Part shown: positions 8,734 through 17,859 of the stretch, piece by piece | How the letters are laid out: the number at the start of each line of letters is the position of its first letter | Numbering within the stretch: position 1 is the first letter of the stretch | DNA from: Thiodiazotropha sp040507225 | Lineage (GTDB): Bacteria > Pseudomonadota > Gammaproteobacteria > Chromatiales > Chromatiaceae | Assembly: GCA_040507225.1 (NCBI GenBank) | Contig: JBEVVG010000001.1 | Location: forward strand, 186,001-250,000 | Length of the DNA stretch: 64,000 bases | Direction of reading: 5' to 3' | Translations under genes and position numbers: made by a program | Notes under the pieces: generated by a model | Told to the model about the DNA's origin: nothing | Databases searched by the model: none | What the model saw: only the letters and a program-made list of their open reading frames with translations

Positions 8734-10922
8734 CAGATGATGCCAAATTAACCTTTGTTCAGGAGTCAGAGGAACTGCTCAGGAATATGGAGGATGCGCT
8801 CCTTGGGATGGAGGAGACACCAGAAGATCCAGAGTATATCAACAGTGTCTTTCGTGCCATGCACACCATCAAGGGCGCCGCTGGCATATTCGGATTCGAT
8901 TTCATCGTAAGTTTCACTCACCCAGTCGAAACGGTTATGGATCAGGTACGCTCCGAGCAGCGCACGGTCGATTCCGATCTGATAGCCCTGTTGCTCGAAT
9001 GCAAGGATTACACTGGCGTGCTGGTGCAGGCCGTCGCTGATGGTGCGGAAGAATCCGTGGATGAGGCGCTCCAGAAAGTCGGCGACGACATCCTATTAAG
9101 ACTCACCGGATCAACCAGTGAGTCAAAGTCGGTCACGGCGTCGGATGCGGTTGTCGAGAAACAACCTGCCAACAGCAAACGTAGCGACAACTGGATCATC
9201 GCCCTGGATTTCGGTGCCGATGCTTTGAGAAATGGGCTCGATCCTCTATCTTTTATTCGTTACCTCTCCAGACTTGGCGAAATTGTGGATATCTTTACTC
9301 TGACAGACAAGATATCCGGTTCCGACGGTTTCGACCCGGAAAGTTGTTATCTGAGTTTCAGGATTGCTTTCTGTGGTGATGTCAGCAAAACCGAGATCGA
9401 GAACGTCTTCGAGTTTGCCCAGGATGATTGCGATATCCGCATCCTCGCTCCAAACTCCATGCATGATCACTATATGAAGTTGCTCGAGGAATTGCCTGAA
9501 GATCATCTGTTCCGACTGGGTGAGATGCTGGTATCCATCGATGCCATTACCCAGCAGGAACTTGACAGGGCTTTGGGCGAGCAGGACATCATCATTGATC
9601 ATGTGACTGCAGAGGGTGATACGGGGGTCAAACCCATAGGAGAAATCCTCCTCGACCGCCAGGTTGTGACCAAACCCATCGTGGAAGAAGCACTCAAGAA
9701 ACAGGAATCCTCGCGTGAGAAGGCGTCACGCGATTCGCAATTCATCCGTGTTGACGCGAACCGCCTTGGGCAACTGATCAATCTGGTTGGAGAACTCGTC
9801 ATATCCAATGCAGCGGTCAAATTGATGGTTGAGCGCTATGCCATGCAGGATGCCAATGAGGTGGTTGCGGGCGTTGAAAACCTGGTTGAAGAGATTCGTG
9901 ATCATGCCCTGCAGCTTAGGATGGTGCAGATAGGTGAAACATTCTCGCGTTTTCGCAGGGTCGTCAGGGATGTCAGCAAGGATCTGCACAAGGACATCGA
10001 ACTGGTGATCACCGGAGGAGAGGCGGAACTCGACAAAACTGTGGTTGAGAAGATCAATGACCCGCTCACCCACCTGGTGAGAAATTCACTGGATCACGGT
10101 ATCGAGCCTCCGGAAGATCGACTCGCCAAGGGCAAACCGGCAAAAGGCACCCTGCGACTCAACGCCTTACATGATTCGGGTCATATCGTAATTCAGATAG
10201 CCGATGACGGGGCCGGACTGGATGTGGATAAAATTCGCAGGAAGGCCGAGTCTCTCGGTCTGGTTCAACCAGACCAGGTACTGTCTCATCGGGAAACCCT
10301 ACGCCTTATCTTTGAACCCGGGTTGAGCACCAAGGACCAGGCCTCCAATCTGTCCGGGCGGGGCGTCGGGATGGATGTCGTCAAGCGCAATATAGAAGCG
10401 CTGCGAGGTTCTGTTGAGATCGACAGTGAGCGGGGTAAAGGTACGCTGGTGACCATTCACCTGCCGCTGACCCTGGCAATCATCGATGGCTTCATGGTTG
10501 GGTCAGCCGACGAGCGTTACGTCATTCCCCTGAGTATGGTGGAAGAGTGCGTTGAAATGGATAAGTCCCAGTGGGATCTCGACGAAAGTCGGCACTATGT
10601 AAACCTGCGCGGTGATGTCATGCCTTATCTCAGGCTGAGTGATTTTTTCAAAATCCCGACCAAGGATCAAAAACGCGTGAGAGAAAGTCTGGTGGTCGTA
10701 CGTTTCGGCAGGACACGGGCCGGACTTGTCGTAGACCAGCTGCATGGCGAGTTGCAGACCGTGATAAAGCCACTTGGAAAGGTCTTCAGGGACCTCAAGG
10801 GTATCAGCGGTGCGACCGTCCTGGGAAGTGGCGAAATCGCGTTGATCCTGGATGTGCAGGGCCTGATTGGATTGGCGAGTCAGCATGATTCGTCCGAACG
10901 TGCACCTGCCAGGCTGTCATGA
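8730..10922 (+). CDS. cheA: Chemotaxis histidine kinase CheA with MshEN-like insertion
   Basis: The kinase is 730 residues. The N-terminal Hpt domain has phospho-His45 (AMHTIKGA). Residues 154-240 form a P2-like region. Dimerisation starts about 336. The ATPase follows, with N box HLVRNSLDHG (about 448-457), G1 DDGAGLD (492-498) and GRGVGMDVVK (543-552). A CheW-like domain fills about 577-720. Between P2 and P3, residues 262-285 and 302-325 are two 24-residue units of the form x-L/I-G-E-x-L ending Ala-Leu-x-x-Gln. These match the tandem motif of MshEN c-di-GMP-binding domains (RLG at 262-264 intact, PIG at 302-304 altered). Direct c-di-GMP control of this CheA is inference. Confidence 0.95.
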   Translation: MTDDAKLTFVQESEELLRNMEDALLGMEETPEDPEYINSVFRAMHTIKGAAGIFGFDFIVSFTHPVETVMDQVRSEQRTVDSDLIALLLECKDYTGVLVQAVADGAEESVDEALQKVGDDILLRLTGSTSESKSVTASDAVVEKQPANSKRSDNWIIALDFGADALRNGLDPLSFIRYLSRLGEIVDIFTLTDKISGSDGFDPESCYLSFRIAFCGDVSKTEIENVFEFAQDDCDIRILAPNSMHDHYMKLLEELPEDHLFRLGEMLVSIDAITQQELDRALGEQDIIIDHVTAEGDTGVKPIGEILLDRQVVTKPIVEEALKKQESSREKASRDSQFIRVDANRLGQLINLVGELVISNAAVKLMVERYAMQDANEVVAGVENLVEEIRDHALQLRMVQIGETFSRFRRVVRDVSKDLHKDIELVITGGEAELDKTVVEKINDPLTHLVRNSLDHGIEPPEDRLAKGKPAKGTLRLNALHDSGHIVIQIADDGAGLDVDKIRRKAESLGLVQPDQVLSHRETLRLIFEPGLSTKDQASNLSGRGVGMDVVKRNIEALRGSVEIDSERGKGTLVTIHLPLTLAIIDGFMVGSADERYVIPLSMVEECVEMDKSQWDLDESRHYVNLRGDVMPYLRLSDFFKIPTKDQKRVRESLVVVRFGRTRAGLVVDQLHGELQTVIKPLGKVFRDLKGISGATVLGSGEIALILDVQGLIGLASQHDSSERAPARLS

Positions 10923-10954
10923 ATACCGGGCAATAAAAGAGATCGGGGTTGGCG

Positions 10955-11512
10955 ATGGCTGAACTGATAACAGGTTATGGCGTAGAGCGAGAACAGCATC
11001 TCGAACATGTCGAAGAGGAGGTGCGCCAGTATCTCACCTTCCTGATCGAAGATAAAACTTACGCGGTAGGAATTCTGGAAGTCAACGAGATCATAGAGGT
11101 CAGTGAGATGACCGATGTTCCGATGATGCCGGATTTTCTCAGAGGTGTGATCAATCTCAGGGGCGATGTGGTTCCCGTGATCGATCTTGCCTGTCGCATG
11201 CAACGTGGTTCGGTGGAGATTACCAAGCGCAGTTGTATCGTGCTGGTAACGGTTCCGCTGAGTGAGGAGCAGAGACAGGCCGTCGGTCTGCTCGTTGATT
11301 CAGTGAATGAAATTGTTGAAATACAACTGGACCATATCATGCCCCCACCTCAAGTGGGTGAGGGAATCGATACCCGTTTCATAGAAGCGATGGGACGGGT
11401 GGATGAGCGGTTCATCATCTTGCTTTCGATCGATCACATTCTCACGCGTGATCAGTTAGGGAAGATCGAAGCACTTTCCGGTCAGGATTGGCAGTCATCA
11501 GAGTCAGAATGA
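10955..11512 (+). CDS. cheW: CheW coupling protein (first copy)
   Basis: The product is 185 residues from ATG 10955; a TTG at 10949 is an alternative start. It is a single CheW domain (YLTFLIEDKTYAVGILEVNE, then RGVINLRGDVVPVIDL) that links receptors to CheA under the inner membrane. It lies 32 bases after cheA and 43 before the receptor gene. A second CheW follows that receptor, so the locus encodes two coupling proteins, perhaps giving mixed arrays or receptor preference. Confidence 0.93.
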   Translation: MAELITGYGVEREQHLEHVEEEVRQYLTFLIEDKTYAVGILEVNEIIEVSEMTDVPMMPDFLRGVINLRGDVVPVIDLACRMQRGSVEITKRSCIVLVTVPLSEEQRQAVGLLVDSVNEIVEIQLDHIMPPPQVGEGIDTRFIEAMGRVDERFIILLSIDHILTRDQLGKIEALSGQDWQSSESE

Positions 11513-11555
11513 CAACTGGGCTAGGTTTCTGGGTTATTGATACCAGGAGATAACA

Positions 11556-13517
11556 ATGTTTAAGAACTTGAAATTGGGTGTGCAGGTCAGTCTTGGGTAT
11601 GCCATGGTGATGGTGCTGCTCATTGTGGTCTCAACGGCAGCGTACATTGGTTTGGAGAAGGCCATCAACGGATTCAACGACTATCGTACCCTTGCACGTC
11701 ATGCCAACTTGTCAGGCAGGGTTCAGGCAAACATGCTGATTGTCCGCATGGCCGTCAAGGACTTCATACTGAAGAAGAGTGATGCAGCCATTGAGAATTT
11801 CAATGATCGTTACGCAGTTCTGAAGGAACTGGTCGAGGAGGCTAAAAAAGACATCACCCATCCCGAACGCGCGGAAAAGATCAAGTACATCGAAGAGCAC
11901 ATCGCAGACTATGAAAAGGGTTTCCGCAAGGTCGTCAAGTTCATGGAACGCAGGGACGATGTGGTTACCAACCAGTTGGATCCAAACGGTTTGGCCATGC
12001 GTAAGCTGATGACGGATATTATGGATTCCGCCCACGAGGATAACGACTCGTATGCAACATTCTACGCGGCCGATGTGCAGGAATCGTTGTTGCTGGCACG
12101 ACTGTATGCGGTCAAATACCTGAATACGAATGATCAGGAAGATGCCGATCGTGCTCACAGAGAGCTCGATGAGAATGTCTCGGAAAGGGCCAAGCGGCTT
12201 GATGAAAGTCTGCAAAATCCCAGGAGAAGAGCGCTGCTAGCAGAGTTTTATACAGTCAAAGAGAACTATGCCAAGGCTTTGGATCAGATCAATGAAATCA
12301 TTGTCGAGCGCAATGAGGTGATACAGGGCGAACTCGATGTGCTCGGACCGAAGGTCGCAGATGCCTCCGAGGAGATTAAACTTTCTGTAATCAAAGAGCA
12401 GGATGTTCTCGGACCTGCCGTCAAGCACAACAATGAAACGACAGTGTCAGTGGTGATCTGGATTTCGATTGCCGCGATCGTGTTCAGTGTGCTGTTGTCC
12501 TGGTTCCTGGTGCGCATCATCAAGAAACCCCTGGGTGGCGAACCCCGGGATATGGAAGCCATCGCACTCAAACTCGCTGAAGGAGACCTGGCGATCGACT
12601 TCGACAACAGTGGTAAGGCAACCGGCGTTTATGCAGCCATGATGGAAATGGTTGCGCGGCTGACCGATGTCATTCAGCAGGTCAGGGAGAATGCCGACAA
12701 TCTCGTGAGTGCCTCCGGTCAAGTCAGCGCCACGGCACAATCTATAAGCCAGGGCGCAACAGAACAGGCGGCCAGTGTGGAAGAGACCACGGCTTCTGTG
12801 GAACAGTTGAATTCATCGATCCAGCAGAATTCCGAGAATGCCAGGGTAACGGACGGCATGGCAACCAAGGCTGCGGGTGAAGCCAAAGAGGGTGGTGAGG
12901 CGGTCAACCGTACCGTGCATGCCATGAAGCAGATCGCTGACAAGATCGGTCTTATCGAGGATATCGCTTACAAGACCAACCTGCTCTCATTGAACGCGGC
13001 TATTGAGGCGGCCAGAGCCGGTGAGCATGGTAAAGGCTTTACCGTAGTGGCGGCCGAGGTCCGTAAACTCGCTGAAAACAGTCGGGTCACAGCTCAGGAA
13101 ATCAATGAATTGGCCACCAACAGTGTCTCAATCGCCGAGGAAGCCGGTCACCTGCTCGAGGAAATCGTACCGAGTATCAGCAAAACCGCAGATCTGGTGC
13201 AGGAGATCACGGCTGCTTCCGAAGAGCAGTCCTCGGGTGTTGGTCAGATAAACGGCGCCATGACCCAACTCGATACGGCGACCCAGCAGAATGCCTCTTC
13301 ATCCGAGGAACTGGCGGCTACCGCGGAAGAGTTGAATGCCCAGGCCAGCAATCTCCAGGAGGCGGTTGCATTCTTCAAGCTGAAGACCACCCGCTCCAGA
13401 GGTGCGGCTGCTTCGTCAGCCAGTATGAGAAAACAGGTTGATACCGGCAATAGCCCTAAGGGTTCATCGAAATCCGAATCAGCGGTATTTGATGAACAGG
13501 ATTTCGAACGATTCTAG
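11556..13517 (+). CDS. Methyl-accepting chemotaxis protein with large helical periplasmic domain
   Basis: A 653-residue receptor. TM1 spans about residues 13-33. A long, charged, all-helical periplasmic region of about 265 residues resembles the helical bimodular (HBM) sensor type. TM2 spans about 300-322, followed by HAMP. The signalling tip carries YKTNLLSLNAAIEAARAGE. The Ala/Glu/Gln-rich segments at about 395-425 and 580-610 are the usual adaptation regions for CheR, CheB and CheD encoded downstream. There is no C-terminal CheR-binding pentapeptide. The AGGAGA at about 11546-11551 supports the start. Ligand unknown; HBM receptors of the McpS type bind organic acids. Confidence 0.93.
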   Translation: MFKNLKLGVQVSLGYAMVMVLLIVVSTAAYIGLEKAINGFNDYRTLARHANLSGRVQANMLIVRMAVKDFILKKSDAAIENFNDRYAVLKELVEEAKKDITHPERAEKIKYIEEHIADYEKGFRKVVKFMERRDDVVTNQLDPNGLAMRKLMTDIMDSAHEDNDSYATFYAADVQESLLLARLYAVKYLNTNDQEDADRAHRELDENVSERAKRLDESLQNPRRRALLAEFYTVKENYAKALDQINEIIVERNEVIQGELDVLGPKVADASEEIKLSVIKEQDVLGPAVKHNNETTVSVVIWISIAAIVFSVLLSWFLVRIIKKPLGGEPRDMEAIALKLAEGDLAIDFDNSGKATGVYAAMMEMVARLTDVIQQVRENADNLVSASGQVSATAQSISQGATEQAASVEETTASVEQLNSSIQQNSENARVTDGMATKAAGEAKEGGEAVNRTVHAMKQIADKIGLIEDIAYKTNLLSLNAAIEAARAGEHGKGFTVVAAEVRKLAENSRVTAQEINELATNSVSIAEEAGHLLEEIVPSISKTADLVQEITAASEEQSSGVGQINGAMTQLDTATQQNASSSEELAATAEELNAQASNLQEAVAFFKLKTTRSRGAAASSASMRKQVDTGNSPKGSSKSESAVFDEQDFERF

Positions 13518-13528
13518 GCGTTGGATCC

Positions 13529-14074
13529 ATGTCTCAAGCACTACAAATCAGCGGTCAAACCCACGATGATGCCAGCCAGTATCTGACATTCTCGGTCAAT
13601 AACGAGGAAATGGCTGTCTGTATCCTGGATGTTGATGAAATCATCGAGATCGGGGACATGACGCGGGTGCCTATGTCCAACAGGAGTATCCGTGGGGTGA
13701 TCAATCTGCGTGGTAATGTCGTGCCCGTAATTGATCTCTCCCACAGGTTGGGCCAGGGCGCAACCGAGGTGACCAAGCGTACCTGTATCATCCTCGTCAA
13801 TTTTGTCTATGATGAAGAGCATCAGGCAATGGGGCTTCTGGTGGACGAAGTCAATGAAATATTGGAAATCTCGCCTGATGCGATTCAGAAGACGCCGGAT
13901 TTTGGCACGGACATACGACAGGACTTCATAGGATGTATCGGTCGTGTCGATAACCGGTTTATCATATTGCTTAACATTGACCGGGTCTTGGCGTTGGATG
14001 AGTTGTCGACGAATGAGCAGGTCGCCCTGAAGCATCGCGGCGTTCCTAAACTCACTGACCAGGCAGGCGAGTGA
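13529..14074 (+). CDS. cheW: CheW coupling protein (second copy)
   Basis: A 181-residue CheW domain (YLTFSVNNEEMAVCILDVDE, then RGVINLRGNVVPVIDLS). It starts 11 bases after the receptor stop. It is clearly related to the upstream copy, so a local duplication around the receptor gene is likely. It probably pairs with the adjacent receptor. Confidence 0.93.
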   Translation: MSQALQISGQTHDDASQYLTFSVNNEEMAVCILDVDEIIEIGDMTRVPMSNRSIRGVINLRGNVVPVIDLSHRLGQGATEVTKRTCIILVNFVYDEEHQAMGLLVDEVNEILEISPDAIQKTPDFGTDIRQDFIGCIGRVDNRFIILLNIDRVLALDELSTNEQVALKHRGVPKLTDQAGE

Positions 14075-14090
14075 CTCAGCAGTATTGACG

Positions 14091-14900
14091 ATGAATGGTG
14101 TCGCCCCTATCCGGGATGATGAATTTAACCAGTTCCGCCGCCTCATTTACGAGGCGGCGGGTATTTCCATGGCGCCTGAAAAGAAATTGCTGGTTGCCAG
14201 TCGGCTGGGCAAGCGGGTATCGCACTACGGACTGGACAGTTTTGGTGAGTACTTCAACCTGGTGACATCCAAAAAGGAACCAGGGGAATTTCAGATCCTG
14301 GTTGATCTGCTGACTACCAACGAAACCTATTTTTTCAGGGAACCGCAACATTTCGAGTTCCTCGAACAGGTCATATTGAAACAATGGCGAGGCCAGCAGT
14401 TTCGCGTCTGGAGCGCGGGTTGTTCTTCAGGTGAAGAGGTCTACACATTGGCCATGGTTCTGACAGAATCTCTGCGCAGTAATTCCTGGGAAGTAGTCGG
14501 CTCTGACATCAGCAGTCGAATGATCGACAAGTGCAATTCCGCAGTTTACCCGGTAGCCCGGCTTGAGAATATGCCGGGTACCTACCTGAAGAAATATTGC
14601 CTCAAAGGGGTGCGCAAAAACGAGGGAATGATTCTTATAGATCGCACATTGAGAAATCATTGCAGGTTCAAACAGATCAATCTCATGGAGAATCTCCCTG
14701 ATCTGGGGAAGTTCGACGTTATCTTTATACGCAACGTGATGATTTACTTCGATTCTCAAACCAAAAAAGCAGTGATAGGACGGTTGGCAAGATTCCTCAA
14801 ACCGGGAGGTTATCTGCTTATAAGCCATTCTGAAACACTGCATGGGTTGAGTGATCGATTTTCCATGGTGAAGCCATCAATCTATCGGCTGAGAGGCTGA
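14091..14900 (+). CDS. cheR: Chemotaxis protein methyltransferase CheR
   Basis: The 269-residue enzyme methylates receptor glutamates with S-adenosylmethionine. A helical N-terminal domain (about 1-70) is followed by the Rossmann methyltransferase. The SAM loop is FRVWSAGCSSGEEVYTLAM, with later FDVIFIRNVMIYFD and GGYLLISHSETL motifs. ATG 14091 is preferred over a TTG two codons upstream. It forms the adaptation block with cheD and cheB. Confidence 0.94.
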   Translation: MNGVAPIRDDEFNQFRRLIYEAAGISMAPEKKLLVASRLGKRVSHYGLDSFGEYFNLVTSKKEPGEFQILVDLLTTNETYFFREPQHFEFLEQVILKQWRGQQFRVWSAGCSSGEEVYTLAMVLTESLRSNSWEVVGSDISSRMIDKCNSAVYPVARLENMPGTYLKKYCLKGVRKNEGMILIDRTLRNHCRFKQINLMENLPDLGKFDVIFIRNVMIYFDSQTKKAVIGRLARFLKPGGYLLISHSETLHGLSDRFSMVKPSIYRLRG

Positions 14901-14906
14901 TATTGC

Positions 14907-15518
14907 ATGAGGATATCGACATACCGTGGATTGCAACGCTTTCATATAGATCCCGGTGAATATCATGTTGTCCGGGGTAGCGGAATCATTACCACGCTTC
15001 TCGGCTCCTGTGTGGCGGCATGCCTGTGGGATGAGAAGACCAGTATATTTGGTATGAACCATTTTCTTCTGGCAAACCATCGCTATGCCAAGAAAATGCC
15101 TGTTATCGTAAGTGAAGCAGGTCGTTACGGTATTCATGCGATGGAACTGCTGATTAACAACATGTTGAAAATGGGCGCTCACAAGTCAGCTTTGCAAGCA
15201 AAGATATTTGGTGGGGCAAATGTTCTTTACAGCTTGTTTCAGGACCGAAGCATGTATGCCATAGGAGACATTAATAATCGTTTTATCATGGAATTCCTGA
15301 AAAAGGAGAAGATTCCGCTGATTGCATCAGATCTTGGAGGGAACTATGGGCGAGTGATCAATTTTGTGGGAAGCGATTATTCCGTCTATTTGAAACGTAT
15401 CAACAAGAAAGAATCAGAACACAAAGTCGTCGTTGCAGAAAAACAATTACTGACTGATCAACTCAAGGAACACTCTGCTCAGATCGACAAGGGATCCGAT
15501 CAGATCACTTACTGGTAA
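14907..15518 (+). CDS. cheD: Chemoreceptor glutamine deamidase CheD
   Basis: A 203-residue enzyme. The catalytic Cys35 lies in LLGSCVAACLWD and His52 in GMNHFLL; Phe-Gly-Gly-Ala follows later (KIFGGANVLY). CheD converts receptor Gln to Glu so that CheR can methylate it. It starts 6 bases after cheR and precedes cheB by 21. The C-terminal tail of about 40 residues is charged and longer than the core family. Confidence 0.93.
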   Translation: MRISTYRGLQRFHIDPGEYHVVRGSGIITTLLGSCVAACLWDEKTSIFGMNHFLLANHRYAKKMPVIVSEAGRYGIHAMELLINNMLKMGAHKSALQAKIFGGANVLYSLFQDRSMYAIGDINNRFIMEFLKKEKIPLIASDLGGNYGRVINFVGSDYSVYLKRINKKESEHKVVVAEKQLLTDQLKEHSAQIDKGSDQITYW

Positions 15519-15539
15519 GGTGGCAGCGGGAATACACAT

Positions 15540-16616
15540 ATGGCAATCAATATTCTCATAGTCGATGATTCTGCAGTGGTCAGGCAGGTTCTGACCCAGC
15601 AGTTGTCTGGAGTGCCGGGTTTTAATGTCATCGGCAGTGCGGCAGATCCACTGTTTGCCATGAAAAAAATGAACGAATCATGGCCGGACGTGATTGTTCT
15701 GGATATTGAGATGCCCAGAATGGATGGCATCACTTTTTTGAAAAAAATCATGAGTGAACGACCCACGCCGGTCGTTATCTGCTCAACACTGACCGACAAA
15801 GGCGCCGATATCACCATGCAGGCAATGTCATCGGGCGCAGTTGACATCATTACCAAGCCAAAAGCAGGTTTAAAAGGTTTCCTGCAGGAAAACCACACCC
15901 TTCTGGTGAATGCGATCAAGGGTGCGGGTCATGCCAAGGTTGGTAATATCAGTACCAAGCCACATCAGGCTACAGCCAAACCGGCATCCGTACCCAAGTT
16001 ATCTGCAGATGCCGTCATTGCTGCAAAATCCAGGCCGATGACTGAAACGACGGATAGAGTCGTCGCAATCGGAACTTCGACAGGCGGCACTCAAGCACTT
16101 GAACGTGTCCTGGTTGAATTACCGCGCACCGTGCCCGGGATTGTTGTGGTACAGCATATGCCGGAGCATTTTACTTCCGCCTTTGCCAAGCGGTTGGACA
16201 GTGTATGCCAGGTAAACGTGAAAGAGGCTGAGAATAATGACCGGGTGATACCGGGACATGTGTTGATCGCCAATGGCGGAAAACACATGTTGCTGCGCCG
16301 AAGCGGCGCGCAATACCGTGTAGAGATCAAGGATGGACCTCTGGTAAGCCGACATCGGCCTTCTGTGGATGTGTTGTTCCGCTCCGTTGCAAATTCCGCA
16401 GGCAGAAACGCTGTTGGTATCATTATGACCGGGATGGGCGATGATGGTGCGAAAGGATTGAAAGAAATGCATGACGCTGGATCGTTCACAGTGGCTCAGG
16501 ACGAAGCGACCTGCGTGGTGTATGGGATGCCGAAGGAAGCGGTAAAACAGGGGGCAGTGGATATCAGCTTGCCACTAACAAAAATCGCGGAACATATTAT
16601 CAAGCTTCACCGATAG
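15540..16616 (+). CDS. cheB: Chemotaxis methylesterase CheB
   Basis: The protein is 358 residues. The N-terminal receiver has phospho-Asp55 (VLDIEMPRMDG). After a linker of about 45 residues comes the methylesterase with Ser in GTSTGG, His in VVQHMPEHF and Asp in MTGMGDDGA. It removes receptor methyl groups when phosphorylated by CheA. It is the last gene of the locus; no clear terminator follows. Confidence 0.95.
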   Translation: MAINILIVDDSAVVRQVLTQQLSGVPGFNVIGSAADPLFAMKKMNESWPDVIVLDIEMPRMDGITFLKKIMSERPTPVVICSTLTDKGADITMQAMSSGAVDIITKPKAGLKGFLQENHTLLVNAIKGAGHAKVGNISTKPHQATAKPASVPKLSADAVIAAKSRPMTETTDRVVAIGTSTGGTQALERVLVELPRTVPGIVVVQHMPEHFTSAFAKRLDSVCQVNVKEAENNDRVIPGHVLIANGGKHMLLRRSGAQYRVEIKDGPLVSRHRPSVDVLFRSVANSAGRNAVGIIMTGMGDDGAKGLKEMHDAGSFTVAQDEATCVVYGMPKEAVKQGAVDISLPLTKIAEHIIKLHR

Positions 16617-16996
16617 CGGAATGGAAGAATCCTGTAGCAATATCCTGTCACTCAACACAAAGTAGTATTGCAATAACTGGTACTTTCTACTTTCGAACCA
16701 CGCCATTCAAGCATACACATGAGTCACTGCCTCAGTGTTTCCCGGACAGTGTCATGTTTGAGAGAATTTTGAAAGCTCTCTGGTTGAATTAAACCTCTCT
16801 TATCTGCTTATTTTGAACCAATGAAACTCAATCCCTAGTCATATCAATGGCTTTTATCCAGACTATCCAGGTAGTTTATTGGTTTCGGGCGAAATTCTAG
16901 TATGTTCCGCTTACTTTAGGAGTGGTCCGTATATTGCAGAATATTTGGCGGGCACTACAAAGTGAATTTCAAAATGATTAAATTCAGGAGCATCTA
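16617..16996. other. Intergenic spacer, 380 bases
   Basis: AT-rich spacer after cheB. No gene or clear terminator was seen. The last 15 bases hold the ribosome site of the next small gene. Confidence 0.5.
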
Positions 16997-17185
16997 ATGA
17001 ACAACACTGAAGAGATCGAAATGCACAAGATGGATCGAGAACTGTTAGATGATGTCGACCATCTGTTGAAACGCTATGTGAGAATTTTCGAGTGGGATAT
17101 CCCGGATTCGAACGAATCTGATGTACGAAAAATAATTCTGCAACGCATGCACAAGGCACTGGATAGACTCGAATCTCAAGAATGA
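16997..17185 (+). CDS. Small acidic helical protein, unknown
   Basis: A 62-residue, mostly helical, charged protein (LLDDVDHLLKRYVRIFEWD) with no membrane segment. The ribosome site AGGAG sits at about 16986-16990, 7 bases before the ATG, which supports real translation. No known domain is recognised. It lies alone between the chemotaxis locus and a diguanylate cyclase gene. Confidence 0.6.
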   Translation: MNNTEEIEMHKMDRELLDDVDHLLKRYVRIFEWDIPDSNESDVRKIILQRMHKALDRLESQE

Positions 17186-17859
17186 TACCTACTGACTAGA
17201 ACCGGGTTGAGGCGTTTCAGAGATACGTCAGTCTAAGTGTATCCCAGAGGAGCCACTCTGGGTACACCCAGGGGAATTATCAACAGGTGTGATGCAACAG
17301 GTCGATTTGTTAAATCAATCTGTGGAATGGGACGTGGCAACATGAAACTCTGTAGCAAGTAGAATGAACCCATATGCACACATCAACTCACTGTACCTGC
17401 CTCATCTCAGCGACCTCGTTAAAGGTCTGTTAGAGTCTTCTCGGTCCAAGATGTTGAATCGAAGGCCAAAGCAACGGCAATTGCTTCCGAGCATCCGCAT
17501 TTCACTGGATTGCTTCGCACCACAGGATCAGGTCTAAAGAATCTTCCAGCCTATCCGCTATCTGAGTGAATTGTGAAAACAAATGTGGGAATCCCGAAAT
17601 CGTTAAACCTATGAATTAATGGACATATGTAACCTGCTATGCGGTGATTAATTGATGTAGCGCAAGGTTAACCCACTGATTTCATGTTAACTACGATGCT
17701 GGCACAGGGTATTGCCGATTATCAAGCCGATTTGGTTTCCTCTCTTTGCAGAATTCAAGGACGTTCGATCAGTGCCCCGGAGGAGTGGTTGCTTCCCGGA
17801 TCGCAGTCGCTTGTCTCAGGGAATGATCGGTAGCGCCCTATGAGATTGATGATAAGTCA
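17186..17859. other. Intergenic spacer, 674 bases, with hairpin
   Basis: No convincing gene. A strong hairpin lies at 17237-17267: GTGTATCCCAGAG pairs with CTCTGGGTACAC with one bulge. Similar GTGTATCCCA/TGGGTACAC pairs recur at 22081-22127, so this is probably a dispersed repeat. Confidence 0.55.
17237..17267. repeat. Hairpin repeat GTGTATCCCA...TGGGTACAC
   Basis: 12-bp stem with one bulged T around a 6-base loop. The same outer arms occur at 22081-22090 and 22119-22127 with a different centre. No T-run follows, so it is more likely a palindromic repeat than a terminator. Confidence 0.6.

Noticed and set aside
17699..17717. TGGCAC...TTGC string upstream of the diguanylate cyclase, like a sigma-54 promoter
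   Set aside because: GG and GC are 11 bases apart, not 10, a spacing that does not work for sigma-54.
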